DNA of 64,000 nucleotides from an uncultured Dorea sp. (lineage in GTDB: Bacteria > Bacillota > Clostridia > Lachnospirales > Lachnospiraceae), in the NCBI GenBank assembly GCA_910578455.1, contig CAJTQA010000004.1, positions 1 through 64,000 on the forward strand, written 5' to 3'. Made by a program: the position numbers and the translations under genes. Shown one piece after another: positions 23,186 to 31,600 of the stretch (positions within the stretch are counted from its first letter, which is position 1; each line of letters begins with the position of its first letter). The notes below the pieces were generated by a model. The model did not search any database and had not been told where the DNA came from. It worked only from the letters and a program-made list of their open reading frames with translations.

Positions 23186-24271
23186 ATGATGAACAAACAG
23201 AGATTTGAACGGGTTGTGGAGAACATGAAGAAATTAGAACTCAGCCAGATCCTCGTTGCGGATGATCCGTCAATCTTTTATCTGACGGGAAGGATTGTAA
23301 ATCCGATGGAGCGCTGCGGCGCGATCCTGATCAAGGACAACGGAGAGGTGCATGCATTTATGAACAACCTCTTCTGCTTTGAGCCGATAGACGGCATGAC
23401 GATGCACTATTATGCAGACGGCGAGAATCCGTATGCACTTATTGCAGCAGAGTTAAAGCCGGGGAAAGTCGGATTTGACAAAAACTGGACAGCAAAGCAC
23501 ACAATTTCTATTCTTCAGGAGCGCGATGACCTGATTCCGGTACTGGGCTCAGACTGCGTTGACATCTGCAAGGCGCACAAGGACGAGGAAGAAAGAGAGC
23601 TTCTGCGTCAGGCAGCCCGTATCAATGATATGGCAGTTGAGTTCGGCATTAACCACATTGACCCGAGCCTTGACGAGAAACAGCTTTCAGATATGATTGA
23701 GGAGTTCTTTGAGGAGCATGGGGCAGAGCGTGATATCCAGCTCCAGTATGTATGCTATGGTAAAAATGCGGCTGAGCCGCACCACGGCGCTGTTGCAGGA
23801 GAGACCTTGAAAGAAGGGGATGCAGTGCTTTTCGACCTGTGGGCTCCGATCAACAATTACTGGTGCGATATGACCCGTACCGTATTCTATAAGAGCGTAA
23901 GCGATGAGCACCGCAAGGTGTATGAGATAGTAAAAGAGGCGCAGCAGGCAGCGATTGATTTTGTGAAGCCGGGTGTGAAGATGTGTGATATTGACGCGGT
24001 TGCCCGCAAAGTCATCAGCGATGCAGGATATGGCGACAAGTTCCTTACCCGTACCGGACACGGCGTGGGCATGACGGTACACGAGCCGCCGGAGGCAAGC
24101 GCATCCTGTGACCTTATCGCAGAGCCGGGCATGTGTTTCTCCATTGAGCCGGGCATCTATCTGAAAGATGATGTTGGAGTAAGGATTGAAGACCTTGTTA
24201 TCGTGACAGAGGACGGATGTGAAGTTCTGACTAAGTATCCGAAGGATCTTCAGATTGTAGGGAATGATTAA
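23186..24271 (+). CDS. M24-family Xaa-Pro dipeptidase-like metallopeptidase
   Basis: A 361-residue pita-bread peptidase with an N-terminal creatinase-like domain (1-130) and a catalytic domain. Metal ligands are visible: Asp in LFDLWAPIN and DMTRTVF (about 214-230), His in TRTGHGVGMTVHEPP near 293, Glu in FSIEPGIYL near 318, and Glu in VRIEDLVIV near 333. It should cleave Xaa-Pro dipeptides or related amides. The start has GGAAGGAG about ten bases upstream; the next ATG codon is equally possible. Operon partner of the MFS gene, closed by a strong terminator. Confidence 0.9.
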   Translation: MMNKQRFERVVENMKKLELSQILVADDPSIFYLTGRIVNPMERCGAILIKDNGEVHAFMNNLFCFEPIDGMTMHYYADGENPYALIAAELKPGKVGFDKNWTAKHTISILQERDDLIPVLGSDCVDICKAHKDEEERELLRQAARINDMAVEFGINHIDPSLDEKQLSDMIEEFFEEHGAERDIQLQYVCYGKNAAEPHHGAVAGETLKEGDAVLFDLWAPINNYWCDMTRTVFYKSVSDEHRKVYEIVKEAQQAAIDFVKPGVKMCDIDAVARKVISDAGYGDKFLTRTGHGVGMTVHEPPEASASCDLIAEPGMCFSIEPGIYLKDDVGVRIEDLVIVTEDGCEVLTKYPKDLQIVGND

Positions 24272-24311
24272 ACAGCCATTGACAAGTAACCACTCATAAC
24301 TATATATCAGC

Positions 24312-24345
24312 AAAGGCGGGCATCACTTAAGGTGCCCGCCTTTTT
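24312..24345 (+). terminator. strong Rho-independent terminator after the M24 gene
   Basis: AAAGGCGGGCA (24312-24322) pairs perfectly with TGCCCGCCTTT (24333-24343) and ends in a T-run. It also lies just before the converging M20 gene. Confidence 0.9.
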
Positions 24346-24374
24346 GTGCCAGATGTTTAAATGTTATGATAATA

Positions 24375-25637
24375 TCACCGATTGCCAGAGGATTGCCTGT
24401 GGAATTCCCAAACTTTCTCGAATCCGTCTGGTGTCTCCAGTAAAAGCTTTGTTCCTTCTGCCATGCATCTTGCGGCGTACAGCATCCCTTTCTGCCCGAT
24501 GCTCATGCCCGCCTGTTTGGCCGCCGCCCAGTGGTGGAGCGGAGTACCTTTGCACATGGTGGCGGCGCTGACGGTAACTAACGGCACGGTGTGGCTGACC
24601 TCTGAGGCATCTGTTCCGATGGAAATCGGCACCGGGGCGTCCTCTAAAGGTTCTAGACCGGAAAAATAGTCTCCGCTGTCGGGGAATCCAGCTTTCTTAC
24701 AGATATCTGCGGCAAATGAAAGCTCTTCCTTTGTATATTCCGGCGTTGGTATGTGTGTCATTGCCTGATAGAAGATTTCTGTCAGAGGCCGGTTGACCTT
24801 CATCTCCTTGCAGCATTTTACAAGTTCGATGTCCACGGTCGTTCCGGTCATCAGCGCTGCGCCTCTCGCGCAGTCGTCCACCCGCCGGCTTGCGTCCTCC
24901 GTCCGGGAGCGTTTTGAGGAGCGGATAAAGTAATTCGTCTTCGCGATGTCCGGAACTACATTTGCCGGAATGTGGTTATCCACATAGGCATAATGCATCC
25001 GTACATCCCCCGGCACATGCTCCCGGAGATAATTGACTCCGATATTCATAAGCTCCGCCGCGTCAAGGGCGCTCCTGCCGTCCTCCGGCGATTTGGAGGC
25101 GTGGGCGCTTATCCCGTGAAAGGTGTAGTTTTTGATGTCCTGCGCCTGCCAGATATCATTGCTGACCCGGTTCCGGTCAAAGGGATGCCATGTGACCGCA
25201 ACGCTTAAATCATCAAATACTCCCGCCGTATCCATCACAATCTTTCCCGACATGATTTCTTCCGCCGGACAGCCGTATACCCGAATCGTTCCCGGCATAT
25301 GTGCAGCCGCCATATATTCCTTCAGCGCACACGCCGCACCGCACACAGCCGTACCCAATAGATTGTGGCCGCAGGCATGCCCGGCTCCCGCAAGGGCATC
25401 ATACTCTGCCAGAAATCCGATTACAGGCTCCCCTTCGCCCCGCTCCGCCGTAAAAGCAGTAGAGAGCCCGGCTGTTCCCCAGGAAACCGTAAACCCCTTC
25501 CCTGTAAGGAACTCCGCCAGACACCGCGAAGACAAAACTTCCTCATAAGCAACCTCCGGATGCCGGAAAATAAAATCCGCCGCCTGAGTAAGCTCCCCCT
25601 CATGCCGCTCAAGCCAGTCAGAAATAATATTGCCCAC
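24375..25637 (-). CDS. M20-family amidohydrolase (AbgB-like), GTG start
   Basis: A 420-residue M20/AbgB-type zinc amidohydrolase. It has FIFRHPEVAYEE near 23, the metal aspartate in GFLAEYDALAGAGHACGHN near 74-92, the catalytic Glu pair in GCPAEEIMSG near 125, and the dimerisation domain with FHGISAHASKSPEDGRSAL near 165-185. AbgB proteins split p-aminobenzoyl-glutamate; related members act on other N-acyl amino acids. The start is GTG at 25637, eight bases after GGGAGG; earlier in-frame ATGs add only non-family residues. It follows the ATC-hydrolase gene in one direction, suggesting a joint pathway. Confidence 0.85.
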   Translation of the reverse strand: MGNIISDWLERHEGELTQAADFIFRHPEVAYEEVLSSRCLAEFLTGKGFTVSWGTAGLSTAFTAERGEGEPVIGFLAEYDALAGAGHACGHNLLGTAVCGAACALKEYMAAAHMPGTIRVYGCPAEEIMSGKIVMDTAGVFDDLSVAVTWHPFDRNRVSNDIWQAQDIKNYTFHGISAHASKSPEDGRSALDAAELMNIGVNYLREHVPGDVRMHYAYVDNHIPANVVPDIAKTNYFIRSSKRSRTEDASRRVDDCARGAALMTGTTVDIELVKCCKEMKVNRPLTEIFYQAMTHIPTPEYTKEELSFAADICKKAGFPDSGDYFSGLEPLEDAPVPISIGTDASEVSHTVPLVTVSAATMCKGTPLHHWAAAKQAGMSIGQKGMLYAARCMAEGTKLLLETPDGFEKVWEFHRQSSGNR

Positions 25638-25768
25638 AATCCGCACCTCCCTCCAAAATTTCCATTTTTCTGTAATCAACATGCACATAACCCAAGTTGC
25701 TAACACATCAATTGCGATAAGCTGTATTGCAATTACCCCAATATACCCCACACAATTTTTTCGCCCTC

Positions 25769-26497
25769 TCAAAACTCGCTTGTATCAACCCCTTCTAATG
25801 CATGGAGATATTTTTCTCCGAATGTCCGCTCAAAATCTTCGGCTGCCATCCGCACAATCGCTTCCCCGTCTGCCCCCAACTTCTCACTGAGCACACGGCC
25901 AAGCGTATATTTCAGGTGCGCCGTATGAAAATCAAAATCCTTCATGCAGGATGTTCCAAGTTCCCGTTTCTTTTCCGCCAGCGTCGTCACTTCCTCCGGC
26001 GACAGCGGATGCCCCCAGTCAAACTCGCACCGCTCGCCGCCCCAGCTTAAGGACATGGCGGTAGGGGTGCAGACAAAGTCAGACCGGAATCCCTGATAAA
26101 CCGCATTGTCCACGTTGACGCAGTAATATTTTCCGTACTCTGTGATATTGTGCTTTTTCCAGGCGTCGCACCAGGCGCATTTTGCAATGTAGGTCTGCAA
26201 CGTAGGCTCGGTGCGTAACTGCCCGAATTCCATCTGCCCGTCGTAATCCGGTTTCCACTCCCCGTAAGCCTGGTTTGTCATAGTGGTCAGCTCATCGCCG
26301 CGGGCAAGGGCGTTTGCAGCCATGCGTGCACCGCGTTCATTGCCGTAGATAGTCATTCCTTCGAGAATCGCCGTCTTCCCCCTCTCGCCGCACCGCTCGA
26401 TGGCGTGTTTGGCCAGGAATGCGAACATCATGGCGTGATGCTCAATCTTGCAGGCGGGAGCCGTTTCCCGGGAAAGTTTCATTGTTTCGTTTGCCAT
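25769..26497 (-). CDS. L-2-amino-thiazoline-4-carboxylate hydrolase family protein
   Basis: A 242-residue protein matching the ATC-hydrolase family. The N-terminal HHAMMFAFLAKHAIERCGER, then IYGNERGARMAANALARGDE and the YGEW motif near 83, define it, and a central Cys/His-rich region (AKCAWCDAWKKH) plus a late DFDFHTAHLKYTL follow. In Pseudomonas the named enzyme opens a thiazoline ring on the way to cysteine, but most clostridial members are uncharacterised. Genomic pairing with an M20 amidohydrolase suggests sequential hydrolysis of a cyclic or N-carbamoyl compound. AAGGAGG precedes ATG. Confidence 0.82.
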   Translation of the reverse strand: MANETMKLSRETAPACKIEHHAMMFAFLAKHAIERCGERGKTAILEGMTIYGNERGARMAANALARGDELTTMTNQAYGEWKPDYDGQMEFGQLRTEPTLQTYIAKCAWCDAWKKHNITEYGKYYCVNVDNAVYQGFRSDFVCTPTAMSLSWGGERCEFDWGHPLSPEEVTTLAEKKRELGTSCMKDFDFHTAHLKYTLGRVLSEKLGADGEAIVRMAAEDFERTFGEKYLHALEGVDTSEF

Positions 26498-26521
26498 AAT
26501 CTGCCTCCTTTTTGCGCTGTT

Positions 26522-29020
26522 TTATTGTTGCAGGAAAAAGAACTCGTCCGCCCGGTTTTCTTTGTCAAACATCTGGTTATACTGCAGCATGTGATAGTCA
26601 GCCAGGAGATCGTCGTACTCTGTCTTCTCGTCATATTTATGTATTTTCCCGGTTTTGTCCATATAGCAGACTGCAGAAATGGCAGGCAGCTCTTTTTGCA
26701 GTTCCAATAAGAATTTATTGTAACCGGTCAGCTTATTGCCGGCGAGGTTCATCACGTATGAGGACAGGTAGTTTGCGCTCATGTCAAGCTCTGTTTCCTC
26801 GATGTCATAGTTTGCCCAGATGACATAGGGAGTGGAGTACCAGTTTGCCTCTTCTTCCGGCGACAGGTCTTCTACGTCTTTGCCGAACTGGCTGCTGTAG
26901 AATAGGTTCATGATGGGCGGCTGGTGGTCGCCGAACATGACAATAAGTGTAGGTTCGTCAACTTTTTTAAAATATTCAACCAGCATCTTAAAGGCATCGT
27001 CGCTCATCTTTGCAAGATTGATATATTGCTCCGCCTCCGGGTCATTAAGCGATGAATCTTTAATCGTAATCTTTGGTTCCACAAGTCCTCTCTTTCCGTT
27101 GTAGCCGCCGTGGTTCTGCATGGTCACATTGAACAGGTAGAAAGGGGAATCGGACTCTTTCCTGGATGCCTTGTAATCAGCAATGATCTGGCGGAAATCA
27201 GCCTCGTCAGAAATATAGTTCCTTACCAGGTCAAAATTATTATTTTTCTCATAATACTCCTGGAAATGGCAATCATTAAAGCCTAATGCAGGATAAGCGA
27301 CCGTCCGGCTCCACCCGGAAGATTTAAACGGGTGGTACGCATTTACGCCGCTGTACCCTTGTGCTTTCAGAGTGTGGGCCATGGAGGGAGTTATGTCCTT
27401 TATATATTCATTGTACGGGATGCTCCGGTATGGGAGGAAATTCATGGAATTTCCCGTCAGGAACTCAAACTCGGAGTTTGCGGTATTAGCGCCTTCGATG
27501 GACACATAAAGCTTTCCCTTTACGGTGTTTTCCGTCAGGCTGTGCAGGAAGGGAAGATAATCTTCCGACAGCTCAATGGGGCTGTTGTAGCTTAAATCCG
27601 CAAGGGATTCATTCATAATAGCGATAATGTTAGGAGCCTGGCTTTCTGCGGCATATGTCGGGGTCGCTTTGTCCGAAGGATATTTTTTGGTAATCTTTTC
27701 CACCTCTTTGGCAGAGTAGCCCTTTGGCTTTTCGATACGGATGGACGACCATGACATGAGGAAGGAAAGAGCGTTGCCGTTTTTGGCGTAAGTCCGCTGA
27801 GGTTTCCATACATCATGCCTGATATGCTCCGGCGCGAAATCTGACTGTATGAACAGCAGATTAAAGAAAACAATATATACGGCGCATGCGCCCGCCGTAA
27901 ACATCCGCTGTTTCAGCCGCGGCCCTTTATAGCCCCGAAGGCTTAGAAGCATGGCGGTAAATGACAGAATATATACTACTCCCCACACCCCGGTAAGGTC
28001 GAGGGAGTAGGAAAAATTGTTGGCGACGTTAAATGCCGTGGCGGCAGACTGCAGATCTGCCGCAAGAATCGGGCAGCCTCTGAAGACCCAGACATAATAG
28101 TTGGCAATATGCATGATAAAAGCCGCTGATAAGACAGCAATGCACGTATACTGCACCCGGTTGAGAACCACATATGCCACCAGCAAAAGCGCAGTATAGA
28201 TGGCAAGGTTAAACCAAAACTGCCAGGTAATGACCCGCTCGATCATCTCTGAGAGGTGGTAGCCGTTAAAACGGTCTCCGAGAAAGACGCAGAGCGCCGG
28301 GGTCGCGAACAGGAAAATTCTTGACACCAATATATTTATATCCGGCTTTCTGCCCGTCTTTTTTTCGATAAGGCTGTCGATGCGCCCAAAGGGAATAAAG
28401 ACAAAAAACAGTGCAAGTCCCAGCAGGATCAGCATATCTGCCAGCGCCCTTGTATTGTAAAAGCGGTAGCTGAAGGAGACGCGGAGGCGGTTGTCGATGG
28501 GAGCGCCGTCCTGAGTAAGCTGCCCAAAAAGCTCCCCCTTGTCCGTATATGTGCAGATGCCGAACCCTTGCGGGTTGTATGCATCACGGATAACGGTCTG
28601 CAAAGTGTAAGTCTTGCTTTTTGATAATTCTTTTGGATCATCAAAGACGAAAGAAGTCCTTCTCGCAATCTGCGTCAGCGGCTTTTCAGAACTTTGCAGC
28701 ATATTCCCGTCAGCATCCAGGATATTGACGGTTACGCTTCCGCTTGAGAGATCACGCCCCTGGTTGGAAAAGCGTAAATAGCACATCTCAAGGCTGCCGT
28801 TCCACCCAGTGAACTCCTGCTCGAAGGTCTTGGTGCCGGAAAAACGGATGACTGCTTCGTTTTCCTGGACCTCTTCCTCAAGGGGCACAAAAGAAGAATG
28901 TAAACTGTAATAGGCATCTCTGTTTGAGAGTACAAAAAATATGCCAAATAAAATGAGAACGATAGAAATCGTCTTTTTGGCCGCATATATGCGGTTATTT
29001 AAGAAAAATTCTTTTATCAT
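26522..29020 (-). CDS. LTA-synthase-family phosphoglycerol transferase / sulfatase-fold membrane enzyme
   Basis: An 832-residue membrane enzyme. A first membrane helix (residues 16-34) is followed by an extracellular beta-rich domain, then about five or six helices between 185 and 400, and an extracellular alkaline-phosphatase-like domain from about 440. Catalytic hallmarks are PNIIAIMNES near 463, the probable nucleophile threonine in ANTANSEFEF near 511, and MFGDHQPP near 693 holding metal ligands. LtaS/MdoB-type proteins transfer phosphoglycerol onto envelope polymers. It is longer than LtaS by the N-terminal domain. Start 29020 has AGGAGC upstream. Substrate polymer not known. Confidence 0.85.
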   Translation of the reverse strand: MIKEFFLNNRIYAAKKTISIVLILFGIFFVLSNRDAYYSLHSSFVPLEEEVQENEAVIRFSGTKTFEQEFTGWNGSLEMCYLRFSNQGRDLSSGSVTVNILDADGNMLQSSEKPLTQIARRTSFVFDDPKELSKSKTYTLQTVIRDAYNPQGFGICTYTDKGELFGQLTQDGAPIDNRLRVSFSYRFYNTRALADMLILLGLALFFVFIPFGRIDSLIEKKTGRKPDINILVSRIFLFATPALCVFLGDRFNGYHLSEMIERVITWQFWFNLAIYTALLLVAYVVLNRVQYTCIAVLSAAFIMHIANYYVWVFRGCPILAADLQSAATAFNVANNFSYSLDLTGVWGVVYILSFTAMLLSLRGYKGPRLKQRMFTAGACAVYIVFFNLLFIQSDFAPEHIRHDVWKPQRTYAKNGNALSFLMSWSSIRIEKPKGYSAKEVEKITKKYPSDKATPTYAAESQAPNIIAIMNESLADLSYNSPIELSEDYLPFLHSLTENTVKGKLYVSIEGANTANSEFEFLTGNSMNFLPYRSIPYNEYIKDITPSMAHTLKAQGYSGVNAYHPFKSSGWSRTVAYPALGFNDCHFQEYYEKNNNFDLVRNYISDEADFRQIIADYKASRKESDSPFYLFNVTMQNHGGYNGKRGLVEPKITIKDSSLNDPEAEQYINLAKMSDDAFKMLVEYFKKVDEPTLIVMFGDHQPPIMNLFYSSQFGKDVEDLSPEEEANWYSTPYVIWANYDIEETELDMSANYLSSYVMNLAGNKLTGYNKFLLELQKELPAISAVCYMDKTGKIHKYDEKTEYDDLLADYHMLQYNQMFDKENRADEFFFLQQ

Positions 29021-29206
29021 AAGTGCTCCTGCTTTCCTCATTATGTCTGTGGGTATATGTATGCGGCGTGCCTTGCCGTAATCGGCCGAAAACTAACAAA
29101 ATAATGTTACAACAAATTTTCTGATTCCTCAAGAAAAATTTTAATGCAATTTTAATGTAGGAATGAAAATGACAATGGAATGTAATAATATAAGTGGAGG
29201 TGCATT

Positions 29207-31003
29207 ATGAGTAATCGATTAAAATATGAAAAAAGTCCGTATCTTTTGCAGCATGCGGATAATCCGGTTGATTGGTTTCCGTGGTGTCAGGAGGCTTTCG
29301 AGAAGGCGGAGAGGGAAGATAAGCCCATATTTTTAAGTATCGGCTACAGCACGTGCCACTGGTGCCATGTTATGGAGCGGGAGAGCTTTGAGAATAAGGA
29401 GATTGCAGAGGTTCTTAATAAATGTTTTGTGTCTGTTAAAGTGGACAGGGAGGAGCGCCCGGATATTGACAGCGTATACATGTCTGTGTGCCAGACCATG
29501 ACCGGAAGCGGAGGGTGGCCTATGAGCATCTTTATGACGCCGCTACAGAAACCATTTTTTGCAGGCACATATTTTCCGCCTGTGACGGCAAGGGGCATGA
29601 CCGGATTAAAGGAGCTTTTGCCTGCCATAGCGGATAAATGGCGGCAGGACAAAGACAGGCTGGTGCAGTCGGCAGAGAGGATTCTGTCGCATCTTACAGA
29701 TGTATCGGAGGAAGAGCCGTGTGAGGAGATAGACAGATCTTTGCCGAAAAGAGCGGCAGAATTGCTTGCGGGAAGTTTTGACTCGGAAAACGGCGGATTT
29801 GGCGACGCGCCTAAATTTCCGATGCCATATAACCTGATATTCCTTACCCTGTATGCAAAGATATATAATGAAGAAAAAATATTTGATATGGTAGGCAAGA
29901 CCCTTGACAGGATGCGCCGGGGAGGGCTTTTCGACCAGATCGGCTACGGGTTTTCGCGGTATTCTACAGACGAATATTTCCTTGTTCCTCATTTTGAAAA
30001 AATGCTGTATGACAATGCCCTTTTAACTGCTGCCTATGCTGCCGCTTATAGGGAGTCAGGTGATAAAAGGCTGCTTGACACAGCAGAAAAGACGGCCCTT
30101 TATATACTGAGGGAGATGACCGGACCTGCGGGAGAATTTTACTCTGCCCAGGATGCGGACAGCGAGGGAGAGGAAGGAAGATTTTATGTCTGGAGCCATG
30201 ACGAAATCATAAAGGTGCTTGGAAAAGAAAGAGGGGAAAGATTCAGCACGTATTTTGGCGTGACGAAAAAGGGGAACTTTGAGGGAGAGAACATTCTCAA
30301 CCTGCTGGGAGGGCAGGATATCCGGGATGAATTTGGAGAAGAGAAAAAGCTGTTATACGATTACCGCAAATCCCGTGCAAAGCTCCATCTTGACGACAAA
30401 GTGCTGACGTCCTGGAATTCCCTTGCTGTCTGCGGACTATGTATTCTTTATCAGGCATCGGGGAAAAAAGAATATCTTCAGACAGCCAAAAGGGCGCAGG
30501 AATTTATAGAAGGAAATCTCGCTGACGGCAATATCCTCTATGTGAGCTGCCGGGGCGGGAGAGGACAGGTCAAAGGATTCTTAGATGAGTATGCCTGCTA
30601 CGGGGCGGCTCTCATCAGCCTGTACGATGCTGATTTCCAGGAAATGTATATTGAAAGGGCAAAGGAAATCTGCAAAGAGGCAGCGCGGCAGTTTGCGGAT
30701 GAGAAGAACGGGGGATATTTTCTGTACGGGCCGGAAAACGGACGTCTCATCACAAGGCCGAAGGAAGTCTATGACAATGCCCTGCCCAGCGGGAATTCCG
30801 TGATGGCGTATTGCCTTGTGAGGTTGGCTGAGATTACCGGGGAGGAAGAATACGAAGAGGCGGCGAGGCGGCAGCTCGCTTTTATGTCCGGGGCTGCGGA
30901 GCACTATCCCGCCGGTTGCTGCATGTTCCTTACGGCGCAGCTTTTGCATATGCACCCGCCGAAAAGAGTGTGCGATGGAGAGCGGTGCGGCGTGTGGCTA
31001 TAG
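29207..31003 (+). CDS. YyaL/DUF255 thioredoxin-domain protein
   Basis: A 598-residue member of the YyaL (spermatogenesis-associated 20) family. Residues 1-165 form the DUF255 thioredoxin-like domain ([20 protein letters not shown], then [14 protein letters not shown] and [12 protein letters not shown]). The rest is an (alpha/alpha)6 barrel like N-acylglucosamine epimerases ([13 protein letters not shown] near 265, [12 protein letters not shown] near 400, [16 protein letters not shown] near 527). Biochemical function is not settled. It is somewhat shorter than the roughly 680 residues I would expect. Ribosome site GTGGAGG. Upstream of tRNA-Lys. Confidence 0.92.
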   Translation: MSNRLKYEKSPYLLQHADNPVDWFPWCQEAFEKAEREDKPIFLSIGYSTCHWCHVMERESFENKEIAEVLNKCFVSVKVDREERPDIDSVYMSVCQTMTGSGGWPMSIFMTPLQKPFFAGTYFPPVTARGMTGLKELLPAIADKWRQDKDRLVQSAERILSHLTDVSEEEPCEEIDRSLPKRAAELLAGSFDSENGGFGDAPKFPMPYNLIFLTLYAKIYNEEKIFDMVGKTLDRMRRGGLFDQIGYGFSRYSTDEYFLVPHFEKMLYDNALLTAAYAAAYRESGDKRLLDTAEKTALYILREMTGPAGEFYSAQDADSEGEEGRFYVWSHDEIIKVLGKERGERFSTYFGVTKKGNFEGENILNLLGGQDIRDEFGEEKKLLYDYRKSRAKLHLDDKVLTSWNSLAVCGLCILYQASGKKEYLQTAKRAQEFIEGNLADGNILYVSCRGGRGQVKGFLDEYACYGAALISLYDADFQEMYIERAKEICKEAARQFADEKNGGYFLYGPENGRLITRPKEVYDNALPSGNSVMAYCLVRLAEITGEEEYEEAARRQLAFMSGAAEHYPAGCCMFLTAQLLHMHPPKRVCDGERCGVWL

Positions 31004-31055
31004 GAAACCTTCGGAAAAGATTTTTAAGAAAATAATAAGAAAATGAAAAAAATAC

Positions 31056-31084
31056 TTGCATTAACAAGAATTCTGTTATATAAT
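31056..31084 (+). promoter_or_regulatory. promoter of tRNA-Lys
   Basis: TTGCAT (31056-31061), 17 bp, TATAAT (31079-31084), about 40 bases before the tRNA. Confidence 0.75.
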
Positions 31085-31126
31085 ATCACTTGCGTTGAAG
31101 AAGTGACGTAATAAAATAACAGATGT

Positions 31127-31199
31127 GCGCGATTAGCTCAGTTGGTAGAGCACCTGACTCTTAATCAGGGTGTCCAGGGTTCGAGCCCCTGATCGCGCA
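31127..31199 (+). tRNA. tRNA-Lys (anticodon CUU)
   Basis: A 73-base cloverleaf. The acceptor stem GCGCGAT/ATCGCGC is perfect, the D-arm holds AGCTCAGTTGGTAGAGC, the anticodon stem CCTGA/TCAGG encloses the loop CTCTTAA with anticodon CTT, and the T-arm reads CCAGGGTTCGAGCCCCTG. CCA is not encoded. Reads AAG lysine codons. Confidence 0.97.
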
Positions 31200-31276
31200 T
31201 TTGAAATCACTGTTTTTGATGTTTTAGGGCATCGGGGATGGTGATTTTTTATGTATTATTTGACGCTTTACAGAGG

Positions 31277-31555
31277 ATACCCTCAGTGAACAAAGGAACA
31301 CACGGTCGGAGAAGAACCAATTTTTGCTCCTGCTGCGTTGCTTTCCTTCCGCGTACGTCCAGTACGCGTCAGTCAAGTGCCTTGCAGGAACAAAAATTGG
31401 TTTCTTTCCGACTCTACGACCCTGACCATAGATATTTGGGCGATTTTCAAGGCGGACGATTGAGGCGTACTGGACGTACGCCGATTGAGGACAACGCAGA
31501 AAATCACCCAAATATCTATGGTCAGGGCGTGTATTCCTATGTTCACTGAGGGTAT
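31277..31555. mobile_element. 279-bp MITE-like composite palindromic element
   Basis: The ends form inverted repeats of about 28 bp with two mismatches, beginning ATACCCTCAGTGAACA on each strand and both bordered by TA. Inside are two long hairpins: arms 31305-31333/31384-31412 (GTCGGAxAAGAACCAATTTT type) and 31420-31446/31501-31527 (CCCTGACCATAGATATTTGG). Each hairpin has its own palindromic loop, GCGTACGTCCAGTACGC and GCGTACTGGACGTACGC, which are reverse complements of each other. No transposase is encoded. Non-autonomous transposon structure is inferred; I have an impression of similar repeats in Lachnospiraceae genomes. It sits between tRNA-Lys and a secreted-protein gene. Confidence 0.7.
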
Positions 31556-31600
31556 AGTACACTAAACTAAAAAACGTTACACTGAAAAAGGGGTGTTGGG

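Noticed and set aside
31127..31199. tRNA-Lys as an integration site for the adjacent palindromic element
   Set aside because: No duplicated tRNA 3' end and no integrase gene are present; the element has transposon-like ends rather than att-like repeats.
31224..31562. Two ~100-codon frames on opposite strands
   Set aside because: They lie entirely in the palindromic repeat element and arise from its inverted repeats; such translations are typical spurious proteins.
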